DNA from: Deltaproteobacteria bacterium
Lineage (GTDB): Bacteria > Desulfobacterota > Desulfarculia > Adiutricales > Adiutricaceae
Direction: 5' to 3'
NCBI GenBank assembly: GCA_031264145.1
Contig: JAISEK010000105.1
Coordinates: 1 to 57,934, forward strand
DNA: 57,934 nucleotides
Translations under genes and position numbers: made by a program
Shown here: positions 1 through 8,752 of the stretch, one piece after another
Numbering within the stretch: position 1 is the stretch's first letter
Layout of the letters: every line of letters begins with the position of its first letter
The notes under the pieces: model-generated
The model's input: only the letters and a program-made list of their open reading frames with translations
The model's database searches: none
Told to the model about the DNA's origin: nothing

Positions 1-723
1 GTCGCGGACGGGGACGTCCCGGCGATGGCGCGAGACTTCATGCGCCTATATTCCAGGATAGCCTACGACGACCACGCGGCCGCCAAACGCCTCTCCATGT
101 TCATCGCCATCGCCCAGGACCCGGGGGCCGAGGTGACGCGGCTTATCGGGCAAGCCGTCGGGAGCGGGGCCATCGTTGACGAGACCGAGAAGATGGCGAG
201 GGCCGTCAACGAGAATGACCATGGGAAGGCCCTTGCCCTCATGGACTCGCTCCTGAAGAGGAGCGGCCAGGGGAAAGAAATCCGCCTGAAGCTGAACGAG
301 AGCTTCTATCGGTCGAACCTGCATTCCTTCCTGCTCGGGGCTGGCCTGAAGGCCAGCCCGGAGATCCATTCCAGCCTGGGCCGGAGCGACCTGGTCATCG
401 AGCACAAGGGCCTGACCTACGTCATCGAGATGAAGGTCGTCGGGAAGGCCTCCCAGGCCGAGACCGCGGCCCAGAATGCCTTGCGGCAGATCGTCGATCT
501 CGGCTACGCCGAACCCTATGGCAATCCCACCATACTCATGTCCCTGGCCGTGGCCGAGGACACGAGGAACATCGCCGCCTGCGCCTTCGTCAAGGGGGGG
601 CAGGCAGAGAGGCTTGAATTCGGGGTTCCTTCAAAAAAACCCAAAAAAACAATGAAGGATAAAACAAACCAAAGCGACCTTTCAGCGGTTTCCCAAGCGA
701 AAAAGACAAAGAAAGGCCCATGA
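1..723 (+). CDS. C-terminal part of an AAA-ATPase-like/PD-(D/E)XK nuclease-domain protein (5' end outside window)
   Basis: The frame is open to the left edge of the window, so this is the 3' part of a longer gene; the first internal ATG is at 25. Seen: a segment around codons 115-150 with the order ...GRSDLVIEHKGLTYVIEMKV..., i.e. an acidic residue, D-L-V-I and then E-M-K, the usual D...ExK core of PD-(D/E)XK folds. This arrangement is typical of the C-terminal domain (DUF1703 type) of the AAA-ATPase-like proteins common in anaerobes, whose function is not established. The last 35 residues are Lys/Ser/Thr-rich and not part of the fold. A remnant of what looks like the N-terminal ATPase half of the same family lies at 47.3-47.65 kb. 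Family assignment is inference from motif order; the ATPase half cannot be checked here. Confidence 0.55.
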   Translation, partial: VADGDVPAMARDFMRLYSRIAYDDHAAAKRLSMFIAIAQDPGAEVTRLIGQAVGSGAIVDETEKMARAVNENDHGKALALMDSLLKRSGQGKEIRLKLNESFYRSNLHSFLLGAGLKASPEIHSSLGRSDLVIEHKGLTYVIEMKVVGKASQAETAAQNALRQIVDLGYAEPYGNPTILMSLAVAEDTRNIAACAFVKGGQAERLEFGVPSKKPKKTMKDKTNQSDLSAVSQAKKTKKGP

Positions 724-852
724 CCGCGAAGAATCCCTGGACCAAACATCCTTTTCCCTGCCGCATAGGCTATGGCTGATGCCCATGTAGACATGAGCTT
801 TACGATTATCCCCCCAGTAAGCCATAGTTCCCGCAAATTTCTCCGCCAACAT

Positions 853-1184
853 TTACGGTATTGGTATATCGACGGGGCAAGCAATCTTGAAGAGCCCATG
901 AACGTCTTTGGCTTTTCCAAAAGCCTCCTGCGGGGTTACCCGGCCCCCATAAATCTTGCGCTTCCGGTCGCGCAGAATCGAAAACATCGAGTTGGGGTCG
1001 TAAGGCGTGTCCTTGAGTTTGTCCTGGATATTCTTGGCCACCGCGCTGGCGATGAACGCCATGAGAAGATGCCCCCGGAAATCGTCCTCACTCTGGACGC
1101 CCGGCGGAAGCATATCCGTGTAGTTCTTGCCGATATAGAAGATCCGCTCAATTTTGATGCTGATGTAAAAAGCCTGCTTTGTTT
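853..1184 (-). pseudogene. transposase C-terminal remnant (IS4/IS1634-like)
   Basis: On the minus strand an open stretch of about 110 codons encodes ...KIERIFYIGKNYTDMLPPGV... followed by FRGHLLMAFIASAV and, near the end, VTPQEAFGKAKDVHGLFKI. This pattern (RIF.I.KN...LP, then FRGH) is familiar from the C-terminus of DDE transposases of the IS4/IS1634 type. A stop codon lies just upstream and no catalytic domain is present, so it is a fragment. It sits beside the nuclease-like gene at the left edge and downstream of the trp operon. The exact IS family is uncertain. Confidence 0.45.
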
Positions 1185-1327
1185 AGATCTGCCAAAATAA
1201 AGGCTTGATAATAAGTCTTAAACCAGGTCGTTTTCAGGCTCTCCAGAGGTTGAGGTTTTTGCATGGGCATCAAAATTAGAAACTAGACCGTCAAAGAAAC
1301 CCGTGGAGGTCCGCGGCCGATGAAGCT

Positions 1328-1344
1328 CGGGCCAAACTGGCCCG
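1328..1344. repeat. short hairpin downstream of trpA
   Basis: Perfect inverted repeat CGGGCC-AAACT-GGCCCG about 30 bases beyond the trpA stop (trpA reads leftward). On the minus strand it is not followed by a T-run, so a factor-independent terminator is not established; it is the only obvious structured element at the end of the trp operon. Confidence 0.3.
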
Positions 1345-1373
1345 TCTTTACCCTAAAACAACCGCTTGACACG

Positions 1374-2192
1374 CTAATAGGCCAGCCAGGGGGCCATGAA
1401 CCCGCGGCAGTCGCCGCCGGCCCCCAGGTGGGCCAGGAGGGCGCTCCCGATGATCACGGCGTCGGGCTCGGCTCCCAGGGCTGCCAGCTGGTCCGGCGAC
1501 TTGATCCCGAAGCCGAGGGCCAGCGGCAGGCCAAAGGCGCGCCTGGCCCGCCCAAGGGTCTGGACGACCTCCTGGGGCAGGCCTTCCCTTACCCCGGTGG
1601 TGCCCAGGACCGAGACCACGTAGACGTAGCCCCCGGCCACCCTGGCGTACCTGGCCATGCGCTCGGGGCTGGTGTTGGGCCCGACCAGGGCGATCGGATC
1701 GAGGGAGGTCCCGGCCAGGGCCCGAAGAAAGGGGCCGTACTCCTCGAGGGGCATGTCGGGGACGATTATGCCGGAGATCCCGGCCTCCTCGGCCTTCCGG
1801 GCGAAATGCGCCAGGCTCTCCTCCACCCTGGCCTGGAGGACGGCCGAGGGGTCGGTCAGCGGCCAGGCGTACTGGAGCAGGGGGTTGGCGTAGCTCATGA
1901 GGACCAGGGGGACGCCCAGCCTTCTGGCCGCCAGGCCGTCCAGTATCCAGGCCAGGTCCACCCCGTCCTCCAGGGCCTTGAGGCTGGCCGCGGCCACGAC
2001 CGGGCCATCGGCCACCGGGTCGGAGAAGGGCACCCCAATCTCTATGACGTCGGCCCCCGACCTCGCAAGTTCCTCCAGGGCCGGCCAGAAGGACTCACGG
2101 TCGGGGAAGCCGCCGGTCAGGAAGGGGATTAGGGCCGGTCGGCCGTTCCGCCGGGCCTCCAGTATGGCGCTGGTCAAGACGCTGGTGGTCAT
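1374..2192 (-). CDS. trpA: tryptophan synthase alpha chain
   Basis: Cleaves indole-3-glycerol phosphate to indole and glyceraldehyde 3-phosphate; acts in the TrpA2B2 complex in the cytoplasm, the last step of tryptophan synthesis. The 272-residue TIM-barrel protein has the signature EIGVPFSDPVADGP with the two catalytic acids at Glu51 and Asp62 (spacing as Glu49/Asp60 of the enterobacterial enzyme), and a C-terminal phosphate-binding stretch GFGIKSPDQL. The ATG at 2192 is chosen because the homology begins at MTTSVLTSAI and GGGAG lies 6 bases upstream; the open frame continues 39 codons further up without similarity. It is the last gene of the operon, 153 bases after trpB, a wider gap than between the other genes. 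Confidence 0.95.
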   Translation of the reverse strand: MTTSVLTSAILEARRNGRPALIPFLTGGFPDRESFWPALEELARSGADVIEIGVPFSDPVADGPVVAAASLKALEDGVDLAWILDGLAARRLGVPLVLMSYANPLLQYAWPLTDPSAVLQARVEESLAHFARKAEEAGISGIIVPDMPLEEYGPFLRALAGTSLDPIALVGPNTSPERMARYARVAGGYVYVVSVLGTTGVREGLPQEVVQTLGRARRAFGLPLALGFGIKSPDQLAALGAEPDAVIIGSALLAHLGAGGDCRGFMAPWLAY

Positions 2193-2345
2193 CTTTATCT
2201 CCCAGGGCCGCCTCCGGCCCTTCGGGGACCTGGACGGCGATGCCCTCGTGCTTGGGTGGCTTGACGTTTGCTGGGCGCCTGGACGGCCCGCTGAGGCCCC
2301 CGGCGGCACCAGGCGAAGGGCTGGGCATTTTGCCGCCTGTCCCGG

Positions 2346-3512
2346 TCAGGCCTGGGGCTGCCCCAGGTAAATGTCCATGTCCTTGTCGCCCCGCCCCGAC
2401 AGGTTGACCATGACCTTGGAGCCCTTCCCCAGGGAGGCATGGCTTTCCAGGACGAAGGCCAGGGCGTGGGCCGACTCCAGGGCCGGGATGATGCCTTCCT
2501 GGGCGCTGAGGGCCCTGAAGGCGGCCAGGGCCTGGGAGTCGTCGGCCATGGCGTACCTGACCCGGCCCGTCTTGGCCAGGAAGGCGTGCTCCGGACCGAC
2601 CCCAGGGTAGTCCAGGCCGGCCGACACGCTGTGGGAGGGCAGGATCTGCCCGTCCGGGGTCTGGAGGAGCATGGATATCTGGCCATGGAGGATGCCCGGC
2701 CGGCCCAGGTTCAGGGGGGCCGAGTTGTGGCAGCCCGGCTCGCCGGTCCCGGCCGCCTCCACCCCGACCAGCCCGACCCCGGGATCGTCCAGGAACCCGT
2801 GGAAGACCCCGATGGCGTTGGAGCCCCCGCCGACGCAGGCCACGACCAGGTCCGGGAGTCCCTCCCCCAGCTCAAGGAACTGGGCCCGGGCCTCCCGGCC
2901 GATGACGGCCTGGAAGTCCCGGACCAGGGTGGGGAACGGGTGGGGGCCGGCGGCCGTCCCGAAGCAGTAGTGGGTGGACCGCTGGTTGGTCAGCCAGTAT
3001 CTCAGGGCCTCGTTTATGGCGTCCTTGAGCGTCCTGGTGCCGTCCCTGACCGGCACGACCTCGGCCCCCAGGAGCCTCATCCGCTCGACGTTTAGCCTCT
3101 GGCGCCCAACGTCCACCTCGCCCATGAATATGACGGCCGAGAGGCCGAGGCGGGCCGCCGCCGCGGCCGTGGCCACGCCATGCTGGCCAGCCCCGGTCTC
3201 GGCCACCAGGGCCTCCTTGCCCATCAGGCGGGCCAGGAGGGCCTGGCCCAGGGTGTTGTTGACCTTGTGGGCCCCCGTGTGGAGCAGATCCTCGCGCTTC
3301 AGCCAGAGCCTCAGGCCCAGCGACTCGGAGAGCCTGGGGCAGAAGGTCAGGGGCGTGGGCCGGCCGGCCCAGCCGGCCAAAAGGGAGGCGTACTCCTCCC
3401 TGAAACCCGCCGTGGGCAGGATAAGCTCCATGGCCCGCTCGAGTTCCTCCAGGGGTGGCATGAGGACCTCGGGCACGAACTGGCCGCCGAATTCTCCGAA
3501 ATAGGCTTGCAT
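2346..3512 (-). CDS. trpB: tryptophan synthase beta chain
   Basis: PLP enzyme that condenses indole with serine to make tryptophan; partner of TrpA. The 388-residue length is normal. Seen: HTGAHKVNN with the PLP-binding Lys83, the glycine-rich phosphate cradle [10 protein letters not shown] near residue 230, and the start [15 protein letters not shown] typical of TrpB1. The start at 3512 is supported by a ribosome-binding site AAGGA 8 bases upstream; an in-frame upstream ATG at 3557 has neither similarity nor a site. It lies 92 bases after trpF and before trpA on the minus strand, all in one operon. Confidence 0.96.
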   Translation of the reverse strand: MQAYFGEFGGQFVPEVLMPPLEELERAMELILPTAGFREEYASLLAGWAGRPTPLTFCPRLSESLGLRLWLKREDLLHTGAHKVNNTLGQALLARLMGKEALVAETGAGQHGVATAAAAARLGLSAVIFMGEVDVGRQRLNVERMRLLGAEVVPVRDGTRTLKDAINEALRYWLTNQRSTHYCFGTAAGPHPFPTLVRDFQAVIGREARAQFLELGEGLPDLVVACVGGGSNAIGVFHGFLDDPGVGLVGVEAAGTGEPGCHNSAPLNLGRPGILHGQISMLLQTPDGQILPSHSVSAGLDYPGVGPEHAFLAKTGRVRYAMADDSQALAAFRALSAQEGIIPALESAHALAFVLESHASLGKGSKVMVNLSGRGDKDMDIYLGQPQA

Positions 3513-3604
3513 TTTTTGAGTCCTTCCACTTGGGCTGGGCCATTTGCCAGACGGCAAGGGTCCTAATGGTTCGGCGGCCCCGGAAGGCGCCTTCCCCGCC
3601 GTCC

Positions 3605-4231
3605 CTAGTCCCGGCGCCAGGGCAGGATCTCCCCCAGGGCCATGGCGTCCTTGCTGCCGGGGGAACCCTCGAGGCCGGAATTGAGGTCAAAGCCAACGAG
3701 CATGGGGTCCTTGGACGGCCAGGCTGCCCTGGCCCCTGCCGGGTCAAGGCCCCCGGCCAGGAGATATTCCCTGGGGCTCTGGGGAATCTCCGCCCCGATT
3801 CCCCGGCCATGGCCGCCGCCGCCGCCGCCGGCGTCGAAAAGGAAGAGCCCGGCGAATTCCTTCCACAGGTCCATGGCCACCAGCAGATCGTCCCGGGACT
3901 GCCTCTCCGGCCAAAACACCCTGATGACCCTCGCTGGCCCCAGGGCCAGGGCCAGCTCGGCCGTCTGGTCCCCATGGAGCTGCGCCAGATCCAGTCCGGC
4001 CCCGTCCATGATGTCCAGGATCTCCCCCAGGGAGTGGTTGACGAAGACGCCGACCCGCCTGGCCCCCGGCGTGGGCATCAGCCTGGCCTGGTCCGCGGTG
4101 ACCGCCCTGGGGCTCCCCGGGTGGAAGACGAAGCCGCAGAAATCGGCCCCCAGGCTGGCCGCCAGGGCGGCGTCCTGGGCCCTGGCCAGTCCGCAGATCT
4201 TGATTAGCGGTGCCTTTGCCGTTTTCCTCAT
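3605..4231 (-). CDS. trpF: phosphoribosylanthranilate isomerase
   Basis: Amadori rearrangement of N-(5-phosphoribosyl)anthranilate to CdRP, third step from anthranilate. 208 residues, a single TIM barrel. The N-terminal [13 protein letters not shown] carries the catalytic Cys13, and [17 protein letters not shown] is the usual second-strand signature. It is a stand-alone TrpF, not fused to TrpC as in enterobacteria. It starts 32 bases after trpC and is followed by trpB, so it is co-transcribed. Confidence 0.93.
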   Translation of the reverse strand: MRKTAKAPLIKICGLARAQDAALAASLGADFCGFVFHPGSPRAVTADQARLMPTPGARRVGVFVNHSLGEILDIMDGAGLDLAQLHGDQTAELALALGPARVIRVFWPERQSRDDLLVAMDLWKEFAGLFLFDAGGGGGGHGRGIGAEIPQSPREYLLAGGLDPAGARAAWPSKDPMLVGFDLNSGLEGSPGSKDAMALGEILPWRRD

Positions 4232-4263
4232 TGCTCCTCCCTTGGCCAGGCCGGGACCGTGCC

Positions 4264-5073
4264 CTAGGCCAGTCCGGCCAGAAGGGCGTCCAGGGCCTTG
4301 CCCGGGTCGCCTGACCGCATGAGGGCCGTTCCCACCAGGACCGCCCCGAAGCCAGCGTCGGCGGCCCTCTTGAGGTCGTCGGCGACCCTCAGGCCGCTGG
4401 CGGCGATATAGGTCTCCCCCGGCTGGGGTGGCTCCTTCCGGGCCATCCCCAGGATGGCCCCGCGATCCACCGCGAGGCTCCCGAGATCCCTTGAGTTGAA
4501 CTGGATGAGGGAAGCCCCCAGCCTGCGCGCCTTGTCCAGCTCCCCGAGGCCGAAGACCTCCACCACGGCCTCCAGGCCGAGGTCGGCCGCAGCCCGGAAA
4601 AGCTCGGCCAGGAGGACGGCATCGGGGGTAAGCCTGACAATCAGCAGGAGGGCCGAGGCCGGCGTCCCGGCCGTCTCCCTGACCTGGAGTGGATCGAATA
4701 TGAAGTCCTTGCGCAGCTCCGGCTTCCCGGCCGCGGCCATCCTTCCCAGGAAGCCCAGATGGCCCTTGAAGAAACGCTCCTCGGTCAGGACCGAGAGGCA
4801 GTCGGCCCCGGAGTAGGCCAGGGCGGCCTCCTCCGGGGACAGGGCCAGGTTTATGTCGCCAAGGCTGGGCGAGGCCCGCTTGTACTCGGCGATGAGGCCA
4901 AGCCCCCTTTTGCGGCGTCCCTCGGAGAGGGCCTCGCCGAAGCCGGGCCTGGGCCCCCCGAATGTACCCCAGTCGGTCCTTTTCCTGAGGCCGGCAAGGG
5001 ATTCCTCCTTTGCCTCCATGAAGGCCCCAAGATCTCCCGCCCCGCCCGGGGGCGGCTTGGCCTGCGCGCCCAT
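4264..5073 (-). CDS. trpC: indole-3-glycerol phosphate synthase
   Basis: Closes the indole ring of CdRP, releasing CO2 and water. Seen: LIAEYKRASPSLGDI (catalytic Lys and phosphate-site residues), SVLTEERFFKGHLGFL, LRKDFIFDPLQV and IQFNSRDL, the canonical order of IGPS motifs. The ATG at 5073 is preceded by GGGAGG 4 bases upstream; an in-frame GTG at 5112, just behind the trpGD stop, would give 13 extra residues and is a real alternative because it would put the two genes almost end to end. About 269 residues, normal for the family. Confidence 0.93.
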   Translation of the reverse strand: MGAQAKPPPGGAGDLGAFMEAKEESLAGLRKRTDWGTFGGPRPGFGEALSEGRRKRGLGLIAEYKRASPSLGDINLALSPEEAALAYSGADCLSVLTEERFFKGHLGFLGRMAAAGKPELRKDFIFDPLQVRETAGTPASALLLIVRLTPDAVLLAELFRAAADLGLEAVVEVFGLGELDKARRLGASLIQFNSRDLGSLAVDRGAILGMARKEPPQPGETYIAASGLRVADDLKRAADAGFGAVLVGTALMRSGDPGKALDALLAGLA

Positions 5074-5115
5074 CTTGCCTCCCGTCTCGCCCCGGTGGCC
5101 GCCGCCGGCCACCGG

Positions 5116-6729
5116 CTAGGCCGCCCGGGGAAGAATCCTTCCCCCGACGCCCGACTCGACCGCCTCCCTGGCCTCCCTGACCCTCTCGGCCATGCTTCCG
5201 CCCTTGAGGAGCCTGAGGGCCAGACCCACGTTGAAGACCAGCATGTCCCTCATCGCCTTGGGGCCGCGGCCGGCCAGGAGTTCCCTGAGAATGGCCGCCC
5301 CCTCTATGGGGTCGGCGATTGCCAGGTCTTCCGGGGAGCAGGCATCCAGGCCGAATTCCCCAGGGTCGAGCGTCAGGGCCGTTATCCTCTGGCCCTCGAC
5401 CAGCCTCACCTGGGCCGGGCCCATGGGGGTCAGCTCGTCGTAGCCGCCGGCCCCGTGGACCACGGCCGCCGTGACCGAGCCCAGCCGGGCCAGGGCCCCG
5501 GCCATCAGGTCCAGGAGCTCGGGCTGGTAGACGCCGATCAGGCGGTGGCTGGGCCTGGCCGGGTTGACCAGCGGCCCCAGGATGTTGAAGAGGGTCCTCA
5601 CCCCCAGCTCGCGCCTGACGGGCATGATGTGCCTGAAGGCCGGATGGAACTGGGGGGCGTAGAGGAACACGAACTTCTCCTTGCCGAGCCGCCGGCCAAG
5701 CTCCTCGGGCGATAGCTCGATGTCGAAGCCCAGGTTCTCCAGGACGTCGGCGCTTCCTGAGCGGGAGGAGACGGAACGGTTGCCGTGCTTGAGGACCATG
5801 TGCCCCAGGGCGGCGCAGGTGAGGGCCGTCCCGGTGGAGCAGTTGAAGGAGAAGCGGTTGTCGCCGCCAGTCCCGACCACGTCCAGGACCGCGCCCGGCA
5901 CCGGGGCCACGGGGGTGGCCCGGTTCAGGACGGCCTGGGCCGCGGCGGCGACCTCGATTGCCGTCTCCCCCTTGGTCCTCAGGGACATGAGGAGGGCCCC
6001 GGCCTGGGCCTGGCTCAGCTCGCCGTCCATGAGCCGCTCGAAGATCTGGGTGGCCATGTCCTCGTCCAGGTCCAGTCCCTGGCCCAGGGCCTCGAAGATG
6101 CGCGAGAGCGGCCTGGGGGTCTCGGCCGGCGGCAGGGCCGCGGCCTTTTCCCTGGCCAGGCCCAGGAAGTTGGCCAGCAGTTCCCGTCCGTCGGGCGTAA
6201 GGACCGACTCGGGGTGGAACTGGACCCCGTGCCAGTTCCTGTCCAGGAACCTCAGGGCCATAATCTCGCCCTCGGGGGTCCGGGCCGCCACCTCCGCCAG
6301 GGCGGCCGGGCCGGGCTCGGTGGACAAAAGCGAGTGGTACCTCCCGGCCTTGAGGGGGCTGGGGAGGCCGGCGAAGACGCCCCGCCCGTCATGCAGGACC
6401 GGCGAGGTCCGTCCGTGCATGACCCGCCCGGCCTGGACCACGGGCATCCCGGCCATCTCGGACAGGACCTGGTGCCCCAGGCACACGCCCAGGACCGGCA
6501 GCCGGCGGCCCTTGTCCCAGAGGGCCCGCAGGAAGGCCTGGCACAGGCCGGCCGCCCTGGGATGGCCCGGGCCTGGGGAAAGGCAGACCAGCCCCAGATC
6601 GTCCCGGCCTGCCAGATCGAGTAGGCCGGGGGCGTCGTTCCTCACCACCAGGGGCTCCTCCCCCAGGGTCTGGAAAGCCTGTGAAAGGTTATACGTAAAC
6701 GAGTCGTAGTTGTCAATCAGCAACAGCAT
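5116..6729 (-). CDS. trpGD: fused anthranilate synthase glutamine amidotransferase / anthranilate phosphoribosyltransferase
   Basis: One 537-residue polypeptide with two enzymes. Residues 1-190 are a class I glutamine amidotransferase supplying ammonia to TrpE: LGVCLGHQ with nucleophile Cys83 and GVQFHPES with His172 and Glu174. From about residue 205 follows anthranilate phosphoribosyltransferase, with the PRPP-binding GTGGDN at 286-291 and KHGNRSVSSRSGSADVL at about 314-330. The start at 6729 (MLLLIDNYDSFTYN) is fixed by homology and lies inside the end of trpE, an overlap of 17 bases, implying translational coupling. The same fusion is well known in enterobacteria; there is no frameshift between the domains. 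Confidence 0.95.
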   Translation of the reverse strand: MLLLIDNYDSFTYNLSQAFQTLGEEPLVVRNDAPGLLDLAGRDDLGLVCLSPGPGHPRAAGLCQAFLRALWDKGRRLPVLGVCLGHQVLSEMAGMPVVQAGRVMHGRTSPVLHDGRGVFAGLPSPLKAGRYHSLLSTEPGPAALAEVAARTPEGEIMALRFLDRNWHGVQFHPESVLTPDGRELLANFLGLAREKAAALPPAETPRPLSRIFEALGQGLDLDEDMATQIFERLMDGELSQAQAGALLMSLRTKGETAIEVAAAAQAVLNRATPVAPVPGAVLDVVGTGGDNRFSFNCSTGTALTCAALGHMVLKHGNRSVSSRSGSADVLENLGFDIELSPEELGRRLGKEKFVFLYAPQFHPAFRHIMPVRRELGVRTLFNILGPLVNPARPSHRLIGVYQPELLDLMAGALARLGSVTAAVVHGAGGYDELTPMGPAQVRLVEGQRITALTLDPGEFGLDACSPEDLAIADPIEGAAILRELLAGRGPKAMRDMLVFNVGLALRLLKGGSMAERVREAREAVESGVGGRILPRAA

Positions 6730-8119
6730 TTTCCGCCTCCCTCGAAGCTCCCCTAAGGGCGGCCAGCATGGCCGCCGCCTTGTCCTGGCACTCCTGCCAT
6801 TCCCTTTGCGGCTCGGAGTCGTAGACCACGCCGGCCCCGGCCCTGAAGAAGGCCCGCCCGCCGCGGGTCCACAGGCCGCGGATGGTGATGCCCAGATCCA
6901 GGTTGACCGAGTCCTTGTCCAGTCCCAGCCAGCCAATGGCCCCGCCGTAGGGCCCGCGATCCAGGCCCTCCATCTCGGCGATGAGCTCCATGGCCCTGAT
7001 CTTCGGGGCCCCGGAAAGCGTCCCGGCCGGGAAGGCCGCCGAGACCACGTCCACGGCCGAGAGGCCTGGGGCGAGGTCGGCCCCCAGGTGGGAGGTCAGG
7101 TGCATGACGTGGGAAAAGCGCTCGACCTCCATGAAGCGCTCGACCTCCACCGAGCCGGGGGCGGCCACCCGGCCCAGGTCGTTGCGGCCCAGGTCGACCA
7201 GCATCACGTGCTCGGACTGCTCCTTGGGGTCGTCGATCAGCTCGGACTCGAACAGATCGTCCTCCACGTCGTCCTGGCCCCGGCGCCTGGTCCCGGCGAT
7301 GGGGCAGAGCCTCAGGCGATTCCCTGAGCAGCTGACCATCACCTCGGGGGAGGAGACCACCAGGGCTATCTCCGGCTCCTGGAGGTAGAACATGTATGGG
7401 GAGGGGTTCAGGCGCCTCAGCCGGCGGTAGACGTCGAAGGGGTCGCCGTCGAAGGGACTCTCGAAGCCGACCGAGAGGACCAGCTGGATGAGCTCGCCCT
7501 GGGCGATGAGGTCCCGGCCCCTGGCCACCATGGCCATGAAGTCCTCCCTTCCGGGGCTCGCGGCAACCTCCAGGGGGCGGCCGCCCTGCCCGGGCAAGGG
7601 CACGGCCAGGTCAAGGGGCCGACCGCCCAGGTCCAGCTCGACCAGGACGTTGTAGGCGTGGTCGAAAAGGAGGACCTTTGCCGGCAGCACCAGGGATGCC
7701 TCGGCCGCCCTGGGGTCGATCGCCCCGGCCAGGCTGGGCTCCGTCAGGGAGGACAGGCCGTAGCCCAGATACCCGTACAGGGCCCTGGTGATGGGGGGAA
7801 GGTCACCGGAGGCCGGGTCGGGCACGATGGACAGCTCGGCCATGACCCCCCTGAGGCCATCCAGGAAGGGCAGCCCCGCGAACCTGGCCAGGTCCCCGAG
7901 GCGGGGGTCCCGCGACTCAAGCCGCAGGAGGCCCTCCCGGCAGCCCAGGCGCATGAGGGCCCCGACGCAGACCAGACTGTAGCGGCCCCACCGGCCGCCG
8001 ACCTCGGCGCTTTCCAGGAGAAGGCCGACGCCGTCCTGGCCGACCTCGCCCAGAAAGGCGCCTATGGGGGTGACCACGTCGCTCTCCAGGAAAACGGCCT
8101 TTTGGCTTAGCTCAATCAT
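6713..8119 (-). CDS. trpE: anthranilate synthase component I
   Basis: Converts chorismate plus ammonia to anthranilate, the committed step. 468 residues. The N-terminal LLLES at 33-37 is the tryptophan-binding motif of feedback-inhibited TrpE. The C-terminal chorismate-binding half has PIAGTRRRG, VDLGRNDLGRVA, LSGAPKIRAMELI and GPYGGAIGW. Start ATG at 8119 with AAGGAG 5 bases upstream. It overlaps trpGD. The gene is preceded by a leader peptide and attenuator (8146-8354), so expression should respond to charged tRNA-Trp as well as to feedback inhibition of the enzyme. Confidence 0.96.
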   Translation of the reverse strand: MIELSQKAVFLESDVVTPIGAFLGEVGQDGVGLLLESAEVGGRWGRYSLVCVGALMRLGCREGLLRLESRDPRLGDLARFAGLPFLDGLRGVMAELSIVPDPASGDLPPITRALYGYLGYGLSSLTEPSLAGAIDPRAAEASLVLPAKVLLFDHAYNVLVELDLGGRPLDLAVPLPGQGGRPLEVAASPGREDFMAMVARGRDLIAQGELIQLVLSVGFESPFDGDPFDVYRRLRRLNPSPYMFYLQEPEIALVVSSPEVMVSCSGNRLRLCPIAGTRRRGQDDVEDDLFESELIDDPKEQSEHVMLVDLGRNDLGRVAAPGSVEVERFMEVERFSHVMHLTSHLGADLAPGLSAVDVVSAAFPAGTLSGAPKIRAMELIAEMEGLDRGPYGGAIGWLGLDKDSVNLDLGITIRGLWTRGGRAFFRAGAGVVYDSEPQREWQECQDKAAAMLAALRGASREAENAVAD

Positions 8120-8145
8120 GAGGACTCCTTTGGCCCGGCCCGGGC

Positions 8146-8178
8146 AAAAAAAAAGCCACGATCAGGTCGATCGTGGCT
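8146..8178 (-). terminator. trp operon attenuator (intrinsic terminator)
   Basis: On the minus strand a perfect 10-bp stem AGCCACGATC/GATCGTGGCT with a 5-base loop is followed at once by nine T. It lies between the leader peptide stop and trpE, 27 bases before the trpE start. The 5' arm (CAGCCACG, 8172-8179) can instead pair with CGTGGTTG (8226-8233) inside the leader ORF, an 8-bp antiterminator with one G-U pair. This is the classical ribosome-stalling attenuator arrangement. Confidence 0.92.
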
Positions 8179-8207
8179 GAAAAATGATAGCTGGGGCTAA
8201 AACTGGC

Positions 8208-8354
8208 TTAGGCCGTATCACCTGGCAACCACGCGGCGACGGTCCACCACCAGCCCCAGCCGGAGGGCAAGGAGCGGGTCGAAGTATGGACGGTGGCCTT
8301 GGGCGTGGTCAAGGTGGAAACCCCTTTCAGGAAAATCAGTCTAGGGCGAATCAT
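8208..8354 (-). CDS. trpL: trp leader peptide (Trp-rich)
   Basis: A 48-codon ORF too short for ordinary gene finding. Its second half reads SGWGWWWTVAAWLPGDTA: five tryptophans, four of them within a five-residue window (W-G-W-W-W), then a stop about 30 bases before the terminator stem. The ATG at 8354 has only a weak ribosome-binding site; a TTG at 8312 preceded by AAAGGGG is an alternative start giving 34 codons. GCTGGGGCT over the Trp codons (8252-8260) is perfectly complementary to AGCCCCAGC just after the stop (8190-8198), giving the protector hairpin. Function as an attenuation leader is inferred from position and these pairings. Confidence 0.88.
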   Translation of the reverse strand: MIRPRLIFLKGVSTLTTPKATVHTSTRSLPSGWGWWWTVAAWLPGDTA

Positions 8355-8378
8355 CCATCACGAGCAGTACGAGGAAGC

Positions 8379-8407
8379 ACGATACGCCACGGGAACATGG
8401 ATGTCAA
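8379..8407 (-). promoter_or_regulatory. trp operon promoter
   Basis: Minus strand: consensus -35 TTGACA (8407-8402), a 17-base spacer and -10 TATCGT (8384-8379). It places the start of transcription about 18 bases before the leader ATG, which fits the attenuator layout. No TrpR-like operator was recognised. Confidence 0.65.
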
Positions 8408-8494
8408 GATCTTTTTTCGCGCCCATGGCCCGGGGCCGCCCCCGGCGGCAGCCGCCAGGCTTCCCAGGACCATTTTGGGAAACAGGCAGGCCTT

Positions 8495-8752
8495 TCAGCC
8501 GCAGCAGCCCGAAGGGGCCTGGTTTGGCTCGCCTGGAACGGCCACCACCTCGGTCACGCCGGGAACGGCGGCCATGATGGCCCTCTCGACGCCGGCCTTC
8601 AAGGTCATCTGGGACATGGGGCAGCCATGGCAGGCCCCCAGCAGCCTCACGGCCACCTTGCCGTCCTTGACATCCACCAGTTCAATGTCGCCGCCGTCGG
8701 CCACGAGGCTGGGACGGACCTTGTTCAGGACCTCTTCGACCTGTGCTCTCAT
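8495..8752 (-). CDS. NifU C-terminal-domain (Nfu-type) Fe-S cluster scaffold
   Basis: 85 residues, a stand-alone Nfu domain: [20 protein letters not shown], then [14 protein letters not shown] with the cluster-binding Cys41 and Cys44, and a [16 protein letters not shown] tail. Such proteins hold a labile [4Fe-4S] cluster between two subunits and pass it to apo-proteins. AAGGAG 8 bases before the ATG supports the start. It ends about 90 bases upstream of the trp promoter, in the same direction, but is probably a separate unit. The protein ends in SGCCG, two extra cysteines of unknown relevance. Confidence 0.9.
   Translation of the reverse strand: MRAQVEEVLNKVRPSLVADGGDIELVDVKDGKVAVRLLGACHGCPMSQMTLKAGVERAIMAAVPGVTEVVAVPGEPNQAPSGCCG

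Noticed and set aside
516-920. Minus-strand ORF of 134 codons
   Set aside because: Antisense to the left-edge gene over half its length; no motifs.
1320-2132. Long open frames antisense to trpA and to most other GC-rich genes
   Set aside because: GC-rich coding DNA leaves antisense frames open; products are Gly/Pro/Arg/Ala-rich, have no motifs and no ribosome-binding sites.
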